Assembly (NCBI RefSeq): GCF_021155765.1 | Contig: NC_060118.1 | Span: forward strand, 11,975,146 to 12,039,145 | Source: Diprion similis | Lineage: Eukaryota; Arthropoda; Insecta; Hymenoptera; Diprionidae | Direction: 5' to 3' | Length of the DNA: 64,000 nt | Part shown: one piece after another, positions 23,101-34,204 of the stretch | Layout of the letters: every line of letters begins with the position of its first letter | Position numbering within the stretch: the first letter of the stretch is position 1 | Notes under the pieces: model-generated | The model's database searches: none | What the model saw: only the letters and a program-made list of their open reading frames with translations | What the model was told of the DNA's origin: nothing | Position numbers and translations under genes: made by a program

Positions 23101-24096
23101 TAAGTTTTAGGTTTTAGGTCCTGGAAAAATTGGAAATGTCGTGAAATTTTTTTTCCAAAAATTTGTGGCCATCCTGTAATAAGTAGCGAACGACTCCCAA
23201 CTCAAGGGATTTTGCGGTGGCGGATCTCTTGACATCCTTGTCCAAGTTGTAACAGATAGAAGAATTTTTTTGAAGAAAAAAAAAATTTGTTTTCAAACAT
23301 ATACGATTATGAACTAAAAATTGTTAAAAAAGTATGTGACAAAAAATTTTCGGATCGACATTCAAAAATCTAACCACGAGCTCTAATAGATAAACAAGTT
23401 TTAAAGACCGTGCCAAAGCTTCAAGTCAATCGGATTGAAAACGTGCTCGATCGCTACTTACCTACGCCATGCCGGCATTTTGTTATTAATTTAAATGAAA
23501 ATATTCTAAAATGTTCTTGAAACTATAAATAATAAAGCCCCCAATCTCAAATTGCTCAAAGTGTTTTCACTTTACTAAAAAAAAAAAAAAGGTATTCCTA
23601 TTATAACATTGTAAGTTGATTCTTTATTTCATTGCAGATCATTTTTCCTCTCATATTTACGGGACTCAGCGGCTCCGTTGACGTCGAGGCTAAGGTTTCG
23701 GGCGGCGGACCCTCCGGACAAGCCGGTGCGATACGGTGGGGAATATCCTGGGCTCTGAGAAGTTTCGTGGACCCGGAAACCACCGAGAAAATGCGAATAG
23801 GTGAGAACATTCGGCGCCTTTTTCTTGATTCTTGTCGCTCGCTGCACGGCTGAGGATGAGCAATTCGTTTTTATGGGCACTATGTTAAACATTCACGTCA
23901 CGGAACGGAGCGATGAAAAATTACAGCTTCTGACGTACGAACTTTGAGACCACCTCGGGTGTCCGTTATGACGATTATATTTATGCGCTGACTTGTGATT
24001 TCAGCTGGACTGCTCAAGAGAGATCATAGAATACGTGAGCGAAAGAAGCCCGGTCAGGCTGGCGCAAGGGAGAAGTTTACTTGGAAGAAACGTTGA
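17178..24096 (+). CDS. mRpS9: Mitochondrial small-subunit ribosomal protein uS9m (404 aa)
   Basis: Eleven exons: 17178-17288, 17407-17536, 17625-17728, 17814-17987, 18110-18189, 18390-18465, 18551-18676, 18766-18808, 18893-19008, 23638-23800 and 24005-24096; phases close and sum to 404 aa. The first exon is Ser/Arg-rich without acids at its start and suits a mitochondrial targeting peptide. The middle part is the metazoan mS9 extension ([14 protein letters not shown]..., [19 protein letters not shown]). The C-terminal uS9 domain has [12 protein letters not shown] and the S9 signature [19 protein letters not shown], and ends in the basic tail [17 protein letters not shown], which reaches toward the decoding site in the ribosome. 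It is a structural protein of the mitochondrial small subunit. Intron 9 (4.6 kb) houses a complete TRPA gene on the same strand. A poly(A) signal follows at 24149. Confidence 0.95.
17337..17360. repeat. Short telomere-like motif
   Basis: The plus strand reads CAACCTAACCTAACATAACC in mRpS9 intron 1, containing two CCTAA units of the insect TTAGG telomere repeat. A related GGTTATGTTAGGTTAG lies at about 26347-26362. Both are far too short for a telomere; they are dispersed motifs. Confidence 0.4.
19009..19943. other. mRpS9 intron 9, part upstream of the nested TRPA gene
   Basis: This 0.9-kb stretch must carry the promoter and 5' UTR of the nested channel gene unless that gene is transcribed from farther upstream. 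GC content rises from about 19750 toward the start codon. The short open frames at 19303-19801 have no family resemblance. No clear TATA box was found. Confidence 0.45.
19944..22586 (+). CDS. TRPA-subfamily cation channel, pyrexia-like, intronless (880 aa)
   Basis: A single uninterrupted frame. After a 95-residue leader come ankyrin-type repeats at about 150-395 (for example [42 protein letters not shown]). A linker with [21 protein letters not shown] precedes the channel, typical of the painless/pyrexia/waterwitch group. Six membrane segments follow at about 478-500, 527-547, 565-582, 592-612, 630-655 and 698-724, with a pore loop around 664-682 ([14 protein letters not shown]). The C-terminus (about 832-875) is a heptad-rich coiled coil. 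The protein should be a plasma-membrane, tetrameric, non-selective cation channel with a thermal or chemical sensory role. Pyrexia, TRPA5 and the hymenopteran hsTRPA cannot be separated by eye, so no symbol is given. The gene is markedly GC- and CpG-rich compared with its surroundings and sits wholly inside an mRpS9 intron. Confidence 0.93.
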   Translation: MKGPREVRLSLEEFILPMNKRLQTTRCRSYSLADPCQSCLSQRDLTLVRTAPAYHSTSGSILRELGRRAVETVREEEVQIDAGESPPADHSLFFDNFERLRDVGYDIERVRIAMEAAVEAGEMDALIDLQRGIIVEGPDGTLFPDADAKFRNIAYLWACFGGRVDLLPRLEASGADMNFTGELTGLNAMLISCMSNSATCVEYLIKRGMDCNAVDARTGYTPLHFAAFGNAAQVATILLDNGAKIRSDGSTTESVLHCAVRARAVETVALLLERGASVGVRNQAGETPLHVACFVQSIQCVELILRRPGVEVNATSNDLRIPLHFAVMSTTAAPELIALLLTRGALVNAVDEEGYTPAHIAALNELAEPVNVLLKAGADLSAKTRSGVTVLGVILRKIPDALETFRQILDASVELRRPAAYRREFELRLDFEPLYPSRDDGEIGLVDTILEEHRKDLLQHPLVTAFLHLKWEKMRKFYLLRIILYLITVVSLTAYVLSAVTGVQCYQPETQTADYCSENSIWVTIWSNVLTTEYYLLTFLACSTAARKLFEFFVYHSVKQYFSYTDNILDIFVVIGLFVATSTYDQAVAGSWQNYVWAFAILCAWTNVMLMIGQLPAFGTYVGMFTQVQWEFGKLLIAYSGVLIGFTVSFCVIFVGDPSFSNPFTGFIKIMAMMAGEVDFQGLILTNNKPADGFSYVSIASQLLFVLFLFFITVVMMNLLVGIAVDDITGLRKNAGITKVIRQTKLIVFVETALRKNVVPKRFREWVLSSGSSSGKERKHVLVVNPFNPLERRLPKDILYAVYELAQRNAPLESDVVLEERVKKSRKEPTTDVARLNSVIAKLSNRLQTHEENINAIKEQLERTNKALEEILSLVKRSDS
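22703..23592. mobile_element. Non-autonomous element with long terminal inverted repeats (~890 bp)
   Basis: The left end (22703-22822) and the reverse complement of the right end (23467-23592) match along about 115 bases, for example TTCAAGAACATTTTGGAATT against TTCAAGAACATTTTAGAATA, and both contain GAGGGCTTT/GGGGGCTTT and ACAAAATGCCGGCATG-like blocks. No transposase frame lies inside. It occupies the end of mRpS9 intron 9, directly behind the TRPA stop codon, and carries an AATAAA at 23531-23536. Confidence 0.65.
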
Positions 24097-24148
24097 GTTT
24101 TTGCCGAGACGCTGTTCCGTAGATCTTAGTGCTAACTTGTGTTTCTAT

Positions 24149-24154
24149 AATAAA
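24149..24154 (+). terminator. Poly(A) signal of mRpS9
   Basis: A canonical AATAAA lies 53 nt past the mRpS9 stop codon, in the 287-bp gap shared with the convergent RARS2 gene. Confidence 0.75.
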
Positions 24155-24252
24155 ATTATTAACTGAAACAACACGGATTCTGCAAACACTAAACAGGCCC
24201 AGTTAATCGTATCAGTAGAGGTAACTCGTCTCAGACACTTGCTTTCAACTAA

Positions 24253-24258
24253 TTTATT
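24253..24258 (-). terminator. Poly(A) signal of RARS2
   Basis: On the minus strand AATAAA (24258 to 24253) lies about 126 nt past the RARS2 stop. Cleavage would fall about 20 nt further, within about 100 bp of the mRpS9 3' end, so the two transcripts end nearly back to back. Confidence 0.65.
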
Positions 24259-24383
24259 AAAAATTATAACTAATTTACATCTGAAATTTGCCCAAAACAT
24301 TGGAGCAAGTTGTTGTAAATTTCTTTTACTTAATTATCTACTATCTACTTTGTACATTTGTCGAATTATCATAGTTATTCGTG

Positions 24384-26428
24384 TTACATTTTATCCAGCG
24401 GCTGTAGTCCCAGCAGCTTCATGCCCTGAGCGAGAACTCTTTTCGCTGCGTAAAAGACCAGCAGTCTTTGAGAGGCTACGTCGTCCGGTTCACCTTTGAC
24501 CCTGATCTCCTTGAGTCCCTTGTTTACGGCGTGGCTGTGAAATGATAAAGGTCAATTTGAATGACGTTCTAGTTAACAAAAATCCGGAGAGATCGTTTAT
24601 TTTATCACAACTATTACCTAAGTCCGAAAAGATAATTGACCAGAATGCAAGGCTCCAGTTCTCGGTGGGACTTAATAACTGCCTGATCAAATCTGCCAAT
24701 TTGAACAATGAGCTCTTCAACAATCTGCTCTCGCAAAAGCGACGGATCACATTCGGTCGGCAACTTCGCTCCGGAATTTTCCTCCAGGCTCTTCAGCCTG
24801 CAGTGAACGTACTGCATTTTTACCCCGGTATCTCCTTTAATCTGATTGAAAAAGTGAAACAATAAAAAAACATTCATTTCCGTTCTAAAAAAGTATCCTG
24901 CGGATATTATCCAAGGGAAAACGTACGTCCAATGCTGTGTTCCAGTCGAAATTATAATCCTTTGATCTTCTCTGTTTCAAATCGTTTATAATCACGGCAG
25001 ATATACCCAAAATGTCTGTAGACTTGTCGGAAGAATCGAGCGATACTTTGGTGGCTGTGAAAACAGAGATTCGTCTTTCAAATTATTTGTTGTATTGTCT
25101 TGTTAATTTAGGTTTTAGGAATAGTTAACGCGACGATCTTACTCGGTGACTGAATCTGATTTTCCCTCATCACTGCTTGAGTCTCGTCTAAAATATCTTT
25201 CAGAAACACAGCCGAACCCTTTCTGGTGCTCATGCCTTTGATCCTGCCAAACTTTAAGTGCGTGAGTCTGTCCGCCCAGGGAAATTTCATTTTTTCTAGT
25301 ATTTTAATCAAAGTGGCGAAGTGCTCGTTCTGGGCAGTATCAACGACGTAATACATGGCGTCAAATTTGTATCTGTCAAATCTGTCCACAGCTGCCGCTA
25401 TGTCTCTTGTTAAGTACAGCGTTGATCCATCACTTTTGATTATTGGTACTTGGCGCTTCTCGTGAAGAGAAACCACCTTTCTGCATTCGCTGTCAGTGAT
25501 GAGGAGACCTTGCGATTCCATGAGCGATATGATCTGTGATATATTTTTAGCATTATAAGTAGACTCCCAATTGTACTCGTCGAATTTGACGCCGAGTCTT
25601 TGGTAGGTCGCCGTTAGCTCGTCGACAGTGAATTGCCTGAACGTTTCCCACTTCCCTATATCCCTTGCATTCCCAGATTCTAAATCATTGAAGATTTCTC
25701 TTGCTCTCTCAGCTATCGACGGATCAGTTATGGCAAGTTTATTAGCATGAACATAAGCATCATAGAGCAGCTTGATCGGCTCCTGTTTCATCTTCTCATC
25801 GGCCACATTGAGCAAATTAATACCGAGCTGAACAAACCCAAACTGGGTTCCCCAATCCCCGAGGTAATTAATCCTCCTGACATCGTTGCGCATGAAATTA
25901 TTGATATTTGCGACGTAGTTTCCAATGATGGTAGAGCGCAAATGACCGACATGAAAGGGCTTTGCAATGTTAGGAGAACTGAACTCGACAATGATCTTTT
26001 TCCCTACGTCGTCGATCCCAGGTATCGTAACTGTCTTTGGATCATTCTCCAGAATCTCCCTGACGCAGCGATCCCTGTTCAAACGAAACAGTACATTGTC
26101 TAATCTATTTTCGTTCGGTCGGACCTCAGTAAACACACCGTCAGGCTTTAGCGAAACGATATTATCAGCCGAACTCCTCGCATCATATTCCCTAGTTCTC
26201 AACGGTAATGAGACGATAAAGTCGCCGCTTGAATTGTCCCGCCTCAAATCCAGGTAAGAAAGAACAGCGTTCACAGCCTCGGGTGGCTGAGTATTTCCCA
26301 AAGATCCTTTGATCTGAAAGAAAGTCCCAAAATCTGTGTCAAGTAAGGTTATGTTAGGTTAGAAATTTTGTATCGGGTCAATTTTTGATTACCCTTTTGC
26401 ACAGCTCGGTGCGTATCTTGACGCTCAT
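24384..26428 (-). CDS. RARS2: Mitochondrial arginine--tRNA ligase (569 aa)
   Basis: Five minus-strand exons: 26393-26428, 25143-26313, 24927-25054, 24618-24841 and 24384-24534; the phases close to 569 residues, close to the 578 of human RARS2. It charges mitochondrial tRNA-Arg with arginine using ATP. The class I HIGH-type motif is FHVGHLRSTIIGN; INYLGDWGTQFG follows; SDGSTLYLTRDIAAA is the nucleotide-binding region; the degenerate KMSKS loop is GMSTRKGSAVFL. The C-terminal anticodon-binding helices end in VLAQGMKLLGLQPLDKM, typical of the mitochondrial rather than the cytosolic enzyme. The start lies in a 36-nt first exon (MSVKIRTELCKR), basic and suitable as the beginning of a mitochondrial presequence. 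It is convergent with mRpS9, another mitochondrial translation gene, and divergent from lap. Confidence 0.95.
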
Positions 26429-27189
26429 TTTATCCTCAGCTTTGATCGACGTTCTTCGATCGAAAAAATCCTAATCCACGGTAAAAGAAGGCATAATTTT
26501 AAGGTTAGGATTGTCAGCCGGCTTCCACAGCTAAACAACCGATAAGTGGTGAGACTTTTTTAAGTCTCTGCTGGTGGCGCTGCAGTCAGTTGCTCGTTTG
26601 GATGTAAAATTTGAATTCCAGTGATTTTAAACAACGTTTTGAAATGGAATAAATGAAAATGTATGAAATTAGAAGAGTTCTACACATCGTCAGACCATTT
26701 TTTGCTGTTTCATGTTGCAAAAAAAAAAAAAAATAATAAACTAGATAAATGGTAAATATACTCATACTTGACGCTTAAGCTTAAATTGAATTTTGAGGTT
26801 ACGGTGTCAACGAACAGGGAGAACATACTTTTATCAATAGAAAAAACCGTACAATCCTCACACCACGATATTAAATGCGTGAATTAGTATTTTTCTTAAA
26901 AACGAACAGTACATACATACTGGCAAAAGATTTTTCTAATCAAAAGCACACCATACAATTAATTTTCAAAATTCGCGCCATTGCAGAACACAGCGTGAGC
27001 GCCATCTATCGGCGATAAAATTCCGGCGTTCCCACTGTTCCGACTGATCGATTAAGTCAAATCGTCGAAGCATCGGTACCGCTTGAATCGAGGTAACGAT
27101 TTAAACCGCGTAATAATTTTCTACAAATAATATTCCACCCCCGAACGAGTACAGACATAACCTCGGTCGGAAGTAACCGTCACTCAACG
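26429..27189. promoter_or_regulatory. Divergent spacer between RARS2 and lap with CTCF-like sites
   Basis: This spacer holds the RARS2 promoter on its left side. Two motifs resemble the insect CTCF core (GGTGGCGC / AGATGGCGC): CTGCTGGTGGCGCTGCAG at about 26568-26585 and, on the minus strand, CCGATAGATGGCGC at about 27014-27000. They are candidates only. An A-run lies at 26719. No coding region is seen. Confidence 0.4.
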
Positions 27190-27582
27190 ACCAGCGTTGT
27201 AGTGACGTCACGCGGCGCGATAGGTGTGCGGTTCGGCGCGGCGGCCATCTTTGATTTAATAGCCGTGATTGCCGTGAACCGGAGTCGATCAGGGAGCAGA
27301 GCAGAGCAGTGCCGTCGTCCAGCTGAGCTGTCAACCGCGCGCGACGAGACGAGTGTTCGCGTTCGTTGGGGAAGTGAGTTCGGGTGGTGGTGAGGTGGTG
27401 ACAGGGACAACGAGGAGAGAGAGAGAGAGGCTTAACACCGAGTGTCATCAGTCAGCCCCAGTGCTCGAGGTTGTTAACCAACAAGGGGACTGACAACAAT
27501 CATCCGAGCGGCGTTTAAGGGCCCAGAGAATCGCGGACGAGAGTGAGTCTCCGGGTGCGGTGTGCTGAAAACGAGGATTGGG
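27190..27582 (+). promoter_or_regulatory. GC-rich promoter and 5' UTR of lap
   Basis: Base composition changes sharply here to GC- and CpG-rich DNA, leading into the lap start codon. At about 27238-27252 the plus strand reads GCGGCCATCTTTGAT, a good YY1/Pho-type element (core GCCAT). No TATA box is seen, which fits a CpG-rich housekeeping promoter. A short GA run (about 27415-27429) lies in the probable 5' UTR. The transcription start is not determined. Confidence 0.5.
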
Positions 27583-27809
27583 ATGGCCGGCCAGACCATC
27601 AACGACAGGCTGCTCGCAGCGAGGCACAGCATCGCCGGTCAGGGACTCGCCAAGTCCGTCTGCAAGGCCACAACCGAGGAGCTGATCGGCCCGAAAAAGA
27701 AGCACCTTGACTGTGAGTAGCTCTTTTCTTCTTTTCTTTCAATCCTCTTATCACCTTCGCACATAATTCCTTCCAAATTTCATGTGTTTACCTTAATTCT
27801 ATATATATA

Positions 27810-27840
<31 letters not shown>

Positions 27841-28721
27841 CGCGTATATTATCCAGGAACCGTTTCGATGTCGGATTATTGTTGTACCTACAGGGATGGG
27901 TGGACAGGTGAATGTATGTACATAGCTTATGATCACTGACACGTAGGTAACCACATACCTATATTTTCGTTCCCTTTGACGTTGTGTCGTCGTCGTCGTC
28001 GGGATCGTTTCTTCGTCGTTCCGTCGCTTACAGGTGACTTTATTGTACTACATCATGAACATACGCACTCACCTAGACGCGTTATTATTAACCACAACGA
28101 GATCCATATCGGCGTGTAATATATATAGAGAGACTGTGAGTCTCTAATCGATGAGGTTCCTGCGTGTTTCCGTCGGCCTCTCGGCGCCGCCGGAATCTCA
28201 CTCTCTACTCGTCGATCAGCTCTCTTTCTCCTCCTCCTTATCTCGTCTTGGAGATAAAAAAAATTCGTACAATATGTATAATCGTAATTGTTTCTCGAAT
28301 GAGAAAGCTGCAAAAAAAGGGGGGAGGAAACAAAAGATAGACGAAGAAAAAAAAAAAAAAAAAAAATGTCACCGCGAGTATGGAAAAGTCACGTGTTAAT
28401 ATAAGTGTGATAACTAAACGTCGTTTGACAGATCGTCGACTTATTATGCTTTTTTTCATATAAGTTTTTATTTCACAAAATACTTTATATATTTTTTTAC
28501 TACAGTATTATACTTTGAACAAGCTTAAAATCTTGTGTCTCAGAAAAAGAAGAAACAAAAAACGATCGATCGATCATCTCTCAAGTTATGTAAAACGAAA
28601 CAAAGATGAGAGAAAGAGAGAGAGAGAAAAAAAAAAAGACGATAACAAGAAATTCGTTCGATTTGTGAACGGCGACGATCTATAGTAAAAATACTTACGG
28701 ATTGGGTGAAACGAACGACTT

Positions 28722-28790
<69 letters not shown>

Positions 28791-31177
28791 GTACCGGTGA
28801 CAATGACCTTGCCGAATTAACCGTTAATCGGACAAAAAGGAAATAAAAATAAGAGTTGAAAAAATCGATAAATATGTACATTTATAATCACCGTGGGCGA
28901 GGAGTAGATATTTATTGATTTTTATATCCAATTTTTGTATATTTAGACAAGTTTGAAAACATATTTCTTTGCGGTTTTTAGCTACTTCGGATAGTTGGTA
29001 TATATTACTAATCTAGGTCTTCAATACTAAAGTAAATTTTTATTTTTAAAAACAAATTGAAAAATGAATAAATCTTGAGAATTGACGGAAGAATTTATTT
29101 CTGAAAAAGTTACATGTTTTACATAAATTATTGGTTTTTGGGGTCGCTTGTTACGAATCTGAGATCGGATTTGAAACATTCAAGATGGCGGATCCAATAT
29201 GGCGGACAAAAATTTCAAACTCCATCGTATCCGGAGAAAAAAAACTGCTCAGGAGTTTTTGGGGTTGCTGATTACGAATCTGAAGTCAGATTTCGAAAAT
29301 TTAGTACAGCAAATCCAATCAGCGACCGCGAAAACGTCTGCATGAAATTTTTTAACCGGATTCGATGAAATTTTAAATTTTCATCGGCCATGTTGGATCT
29401 GCCATCTTGAATTTTTGAAATCCGGCTTCAGGTTTGGAATCAGCGATCCTAAAAACCGTAAAACACTTTCTTCTTGGTATAAAACTTGACTCACAATCAG
29501 CACAATAATGCGTGTGACTCAAAGGCCGGTTTAACGTAACGCACGTCGTAACGACGGATAGACTGACGAGGATTTGCCGGTATAAGCAGGAGTCATTAAC
29601 GGTACAAAATATGTACTCTTTTCGAAAGAATTTTAAATCCCCCGAAGAATGAACGAGAAAGCGAGAGATGATCCATTATGAGTTAAAGATCTTTATAAGA
29701 CGGGGTTGGTAAGTCGAAAATCAATACTTTCTTGTCACAAATTAAAGAAAAACAAAACCTTTCAAGATAGTTTCGATGCTACCGTTACAGCATTCCGTGA
29801 AAGTGAAGGTGGCGGTGCGTATATATATATATATATGTATAATATATATTGCAACGATAGTCTCTAGACGTTACGTAAAAATAATCGGATATGCATTCCA
29901 CGTTGCACGGGATTTCCGAGTGGGGCGAATTTTTTTGTTTTTATTATTTTTTTGTTTGTCAGATGGGGGCTGCTTAGACGGAATTTCAGAAATTTTCTAC
30001 CTATAGAAAATGAGAGAAGAGGGGTGCTAAGAACGGGGGAGGGGTGGGGAAGGGGGGGGGGGTAAAAAATGCTGGAAGTTAAGAAAATGGAAAGGTCGCA
30101 ATGTCGAATTTTCAAAGTCGCAATATCCAATTCATAGTGTTTTGAAATGATGGAAAAGTTGTGTATAAAAAATTCCAAATCCAAAAAAGTCCAAGTATAT
30201 TATATGTGTATTAGACTGTATCAAAAAAATTGACTATTTTTTTTTTTTTCAATGTTATACTGAAAATATTGTTCAAGATGACGAAAAAAAAATACCATCA
30301 AAATTTCAGATTTTTATATTGATATTTAGAGGTGCCTCATCGCGATTTTCTACTTTCCATAAGAATAATATAGAAAAAATGGTTCTTCTCCTTGCGATTT
30401 TTATAACTAGATAACGACGCGTCGTACAGAAAATTAAAAAACACATTTTGTAGGAAATTGAACGTTCTACAAAAAAGGTCTCTTGTCATTTTACGATAAA
30501 TCTACTCCTTCAAAAGTTATTTGAGGTCCTTTGTTGATGTTTGACCTCAAATAACTTTTGAAGGAGTAGATTTATCGTAAAATGACAAGAGACCTTTTTT
30601 GTAGAACGTTCAATTTCCTATAAAAACATGTTTATGAATTTTCTGTACGACGCGTCGTTATCCAGTTATAAAAATCGCAAGAAGCAAGAACCATTTTTGC
30701 CATGTTATTCTTATGGAAAGTAGAAAATCGCGATGAGGCACCTATAAATATCAATATTAAAATCTGAAATTTTTATGGTATTTTTTTTTCGTCATCTTAA
30801 ACAATAGTTTCAGTATAACATTTAGAAAAAAAAATAGTCCGTTTTTTTTTATACAGTCCAGTGTGTATATATACATAGTATATATTGAAAAGCGAAAATA
30901 TTGAATCGTCAGAATTCTGATGATTATAATGTAATTATGTAATTAATATATACATACATATATATATCTACATTCTTACTTAATCGGGCGATTCTATATT
31001 CTGGCTTTCTATAATTTGACTCTTTTACATTTCGGATTTTTTTATACTTTACCTTTCTTTACTTTAAAATTCTGTGTGCAGTATTAGGTTTACTCTTGTT
31101 TGAAAATTCTGCGTTGCGTGACCGTTTTATTTTCTGATAATTCTCCATTTTTGCCACACCCTGAAAAGAACTGCCTG

Positions 31178-31214
<37 letters not shown>

Positions 31215-32512
31215 ACACACACACACACATTCTTCTTCTCTTCTTTCTCTTTCCGGAAAATAAGAGGTAAGAAATCTATCGGTTCAAAAGTTGATTTAAA
31301 CAATATAAATTCTGTTACAACAGTTTACGTTAAAAAAAGTAATCGGAAAAATTTCGGAAAAATTTCGATGTTTCAGTAAAGAAGATAATACGAACTTTAA
31401 GAAATGTGATTTTTTTCTTTCTCTCAATTTTGTCTTCATTTTTCAACCGTTATTTCACAGTGGAAATGAAAAAAATCGTGAAACATGACGTAACTAATTT
31501 TTAGCCTCAAATAACTTTTTAACCGGTATAGATTAACGAAAAAATCGCGAGAGACCTTTTTATTTTTTTTTTTTTTAGATCGTTCAAATTTCCTGCAAAA
31601 ATTAATCCTCCTCCTAACGATACGCCAGTCCGTTGCTGAGCGATAAAATTCCGAGATAAGGGGGAAAAAAAAAAACCAACATGAAAACAAAAACAAATTT
31701 CCCGTGTTATTTATACGAAAAATAGAAAATGGCAAACCAGCACATCTTAATATTGATATAAAGAGCTCGAACTTTTGCAGAAATTTTTCTTTATCCTCCA
31801 CTTGACTGATATTTTCACGGTGACTAACGAAAACCAAAAAAACAAAAAAAAAAAAAAGAAGAAAGAAATAAGTCATTTCTTTTTTTTTTTTGAGCCCACC
31901 CTAATATACAATTTATATATACACACACACACACACATATGCATATATTTATATATATATATATGCGAATTGACGGAGATGAGGGAGTATTAGGAGGGGG
32001 AGGAGGAAAGGGAGGTTCATTGATCTTCAATTTCTTTTTACTCTCCATCTTCTTCCTCTTTGTTCCTTCTTTCTTTCGTTGCACATTCCTCGCGATTCTC
32101 CCTTCATGCCGCCGCGTCTGATTGTGAGGCGTCGCGACGAGACGACGTCTAGGCAGTCAATTCGATCGCGTGGCGCAGGAAGAGGAGGAAGAGGAGGAAG
32201 AGGAGGAAGAGGAGGAAGAGGCGGAAGAAGGAGGAGGAAGCATGCCGAGCCGGGGCGAGGAAACTCAACTCGGCTTTTACGCAATCTTCATACATATGCA
32301 TGTACATACTTATATCGCTCGACGAGAGAGGCTCGTTAAACTCTCGCGATTTGATGTATAAAAAAAAAAAAAATATATATATAAAGATATATATATATAT
32401 GTCAAATTCCATGTAAAATAAATCTGAGTCCATAAAACGCGATATTTTTTATATCCGAAAAACTCGTATCGCGTTAGAAATAGTTTTAAAATTATCGTTA
32501 TTGTAAATGTAG

Positions 32513-32568
<56 letters not shown>

Positions 32569-34173
32569 TATAATATGCACGTTGGGTGACAATAATAAAC
32601 GGTGTTATTTCGAAAATTAAATATTTTCACAAATTCGATACGTATAACAACCGTGTACAAATAACGAAATTTTTCTCAACTCCTTCTCATATTTCGAAAA
32701 TTTAACTCCTCCTGTCAAAGTGATTATAAAATTATAAAAAACTGTTATCTGTTGTTTTTGGTTTATTTTTTTATTTATTTTTTTTTTAATTGCATTGCAT
32801 TGCATTGCCGTTCAACGTTTCGTTGCGATTACGATAACGCTATCAACTTCCGCGAGCTTTGATGTGGAAACGATGATGTACGTAAAGAAAATTTTTTATT
32901 TATTTTTTTTTGCCGTCTTCTATCATTGCAAAATTCAACTGTCTTTCTTACACACTTACGCCGAAGTGTAAAATTTCATTTATCGTTTTATTTTTTTTTT
33001 TTTACATTTTATATGCACCGAAATTTTTCACGCCGTTCTCTCAATTATTCGGAATTTGGCGATTTTCAAATCCCCCCCCATAATAATGTAGCTATAATTG
33101 ACGTGCAACTGATTTTCTCACCACAACACTATATTTATATAAACTTAATCAAGTGTATAAAGTGAATTTTTATAAAAATTAATTTCTCCACATCTGCATG
33201 AGGTCTGAATTAAAATTGAAGAGAAAAAAAGAAGTTGGAGAAAAAAAATGAAATTTAAAGTAAAGAAGAAGAATTCTTGTATATATACTGTTTATAATTT
33301 TAACAAAAATACAAGAATACATATATATATGTATATATATATATCGGTGACACGTTTTTCGCGAGGTTATAGATATATATAAAAATTACATGCGTGTTAT
33401 AAATTTATATAGGTAACAACGTCGAACTTTCGCCGCTACTTTTACTTTTCATACTTTCGTAATAACAAAATCGCACAGCATCGTTCACCAGCCGCGATGA
33501 AGATTCTTTTCTTTCTTTCTGCAACGGACGTTTTATGTATACTAGACTGATCCTAATTGCTCAGGTTATATACCCGCTACTCATTATTATACTGCCGTAG
33601 GCTAACAATAGGATACTTCCGGTATCCCGGAAGAGAAGGAAAAAAGAATGAAAGAAAGAAAAAAAAAAAAAAGCATGCTTAAATTGTATGTATAAGGTTA
33701 TCGTAACGATTATAATACGCTGATGAGAAAACCGTTGCTTTTTTGATTTCGATTTCGAATTCAGTTTTTTGTTGCGATGAATTTTGTTCTGAAATTCAGT
33801 AAACTCTGATTAAACGCACAAAACATACTACTTATATGATATTTTTTTAATTCCTCGTCACTTTCCAAAGTTATTGTAAAAATAAGAAAATCTAGTAGTT
33901 TTTCCTTTTTTTTTTTTTTTTGTGTATATATATCTCCGCCACCGCCACCCACCGACATCAATCTCGTGAAAAACAAAAGCAAAGTCTCAGGAAACAACAA
34001 TAATTAATTTACATCTTATCGCGGAATAATTACTCACGAGTAAATAAATAAATAAATAAATAAATAAACAATTGAGAATCAATGAACATAATTAATTCTT
34101 TCTTGCGATCGAGCGTGTTTTTTTTTTTTCTCGTAAATTCTAATTTTATTGTTTGCCCTGCGTTTCAAACCCT

Positions 34174-34204
<31 letters not shown>

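Noticed and set aside
28540-28881. Minus-strand frame rich in Glu-Arg repeats
   Set aside because: It arises from the (CT)n microsatellite and has no codon structure outside it.
32079-32361. Overlapping Gly/Arg- and Glu-rich frames on both strands
   Set aside because: All are produced by a GGAAGA purine tract inside lap intron 1 and lack splice support.
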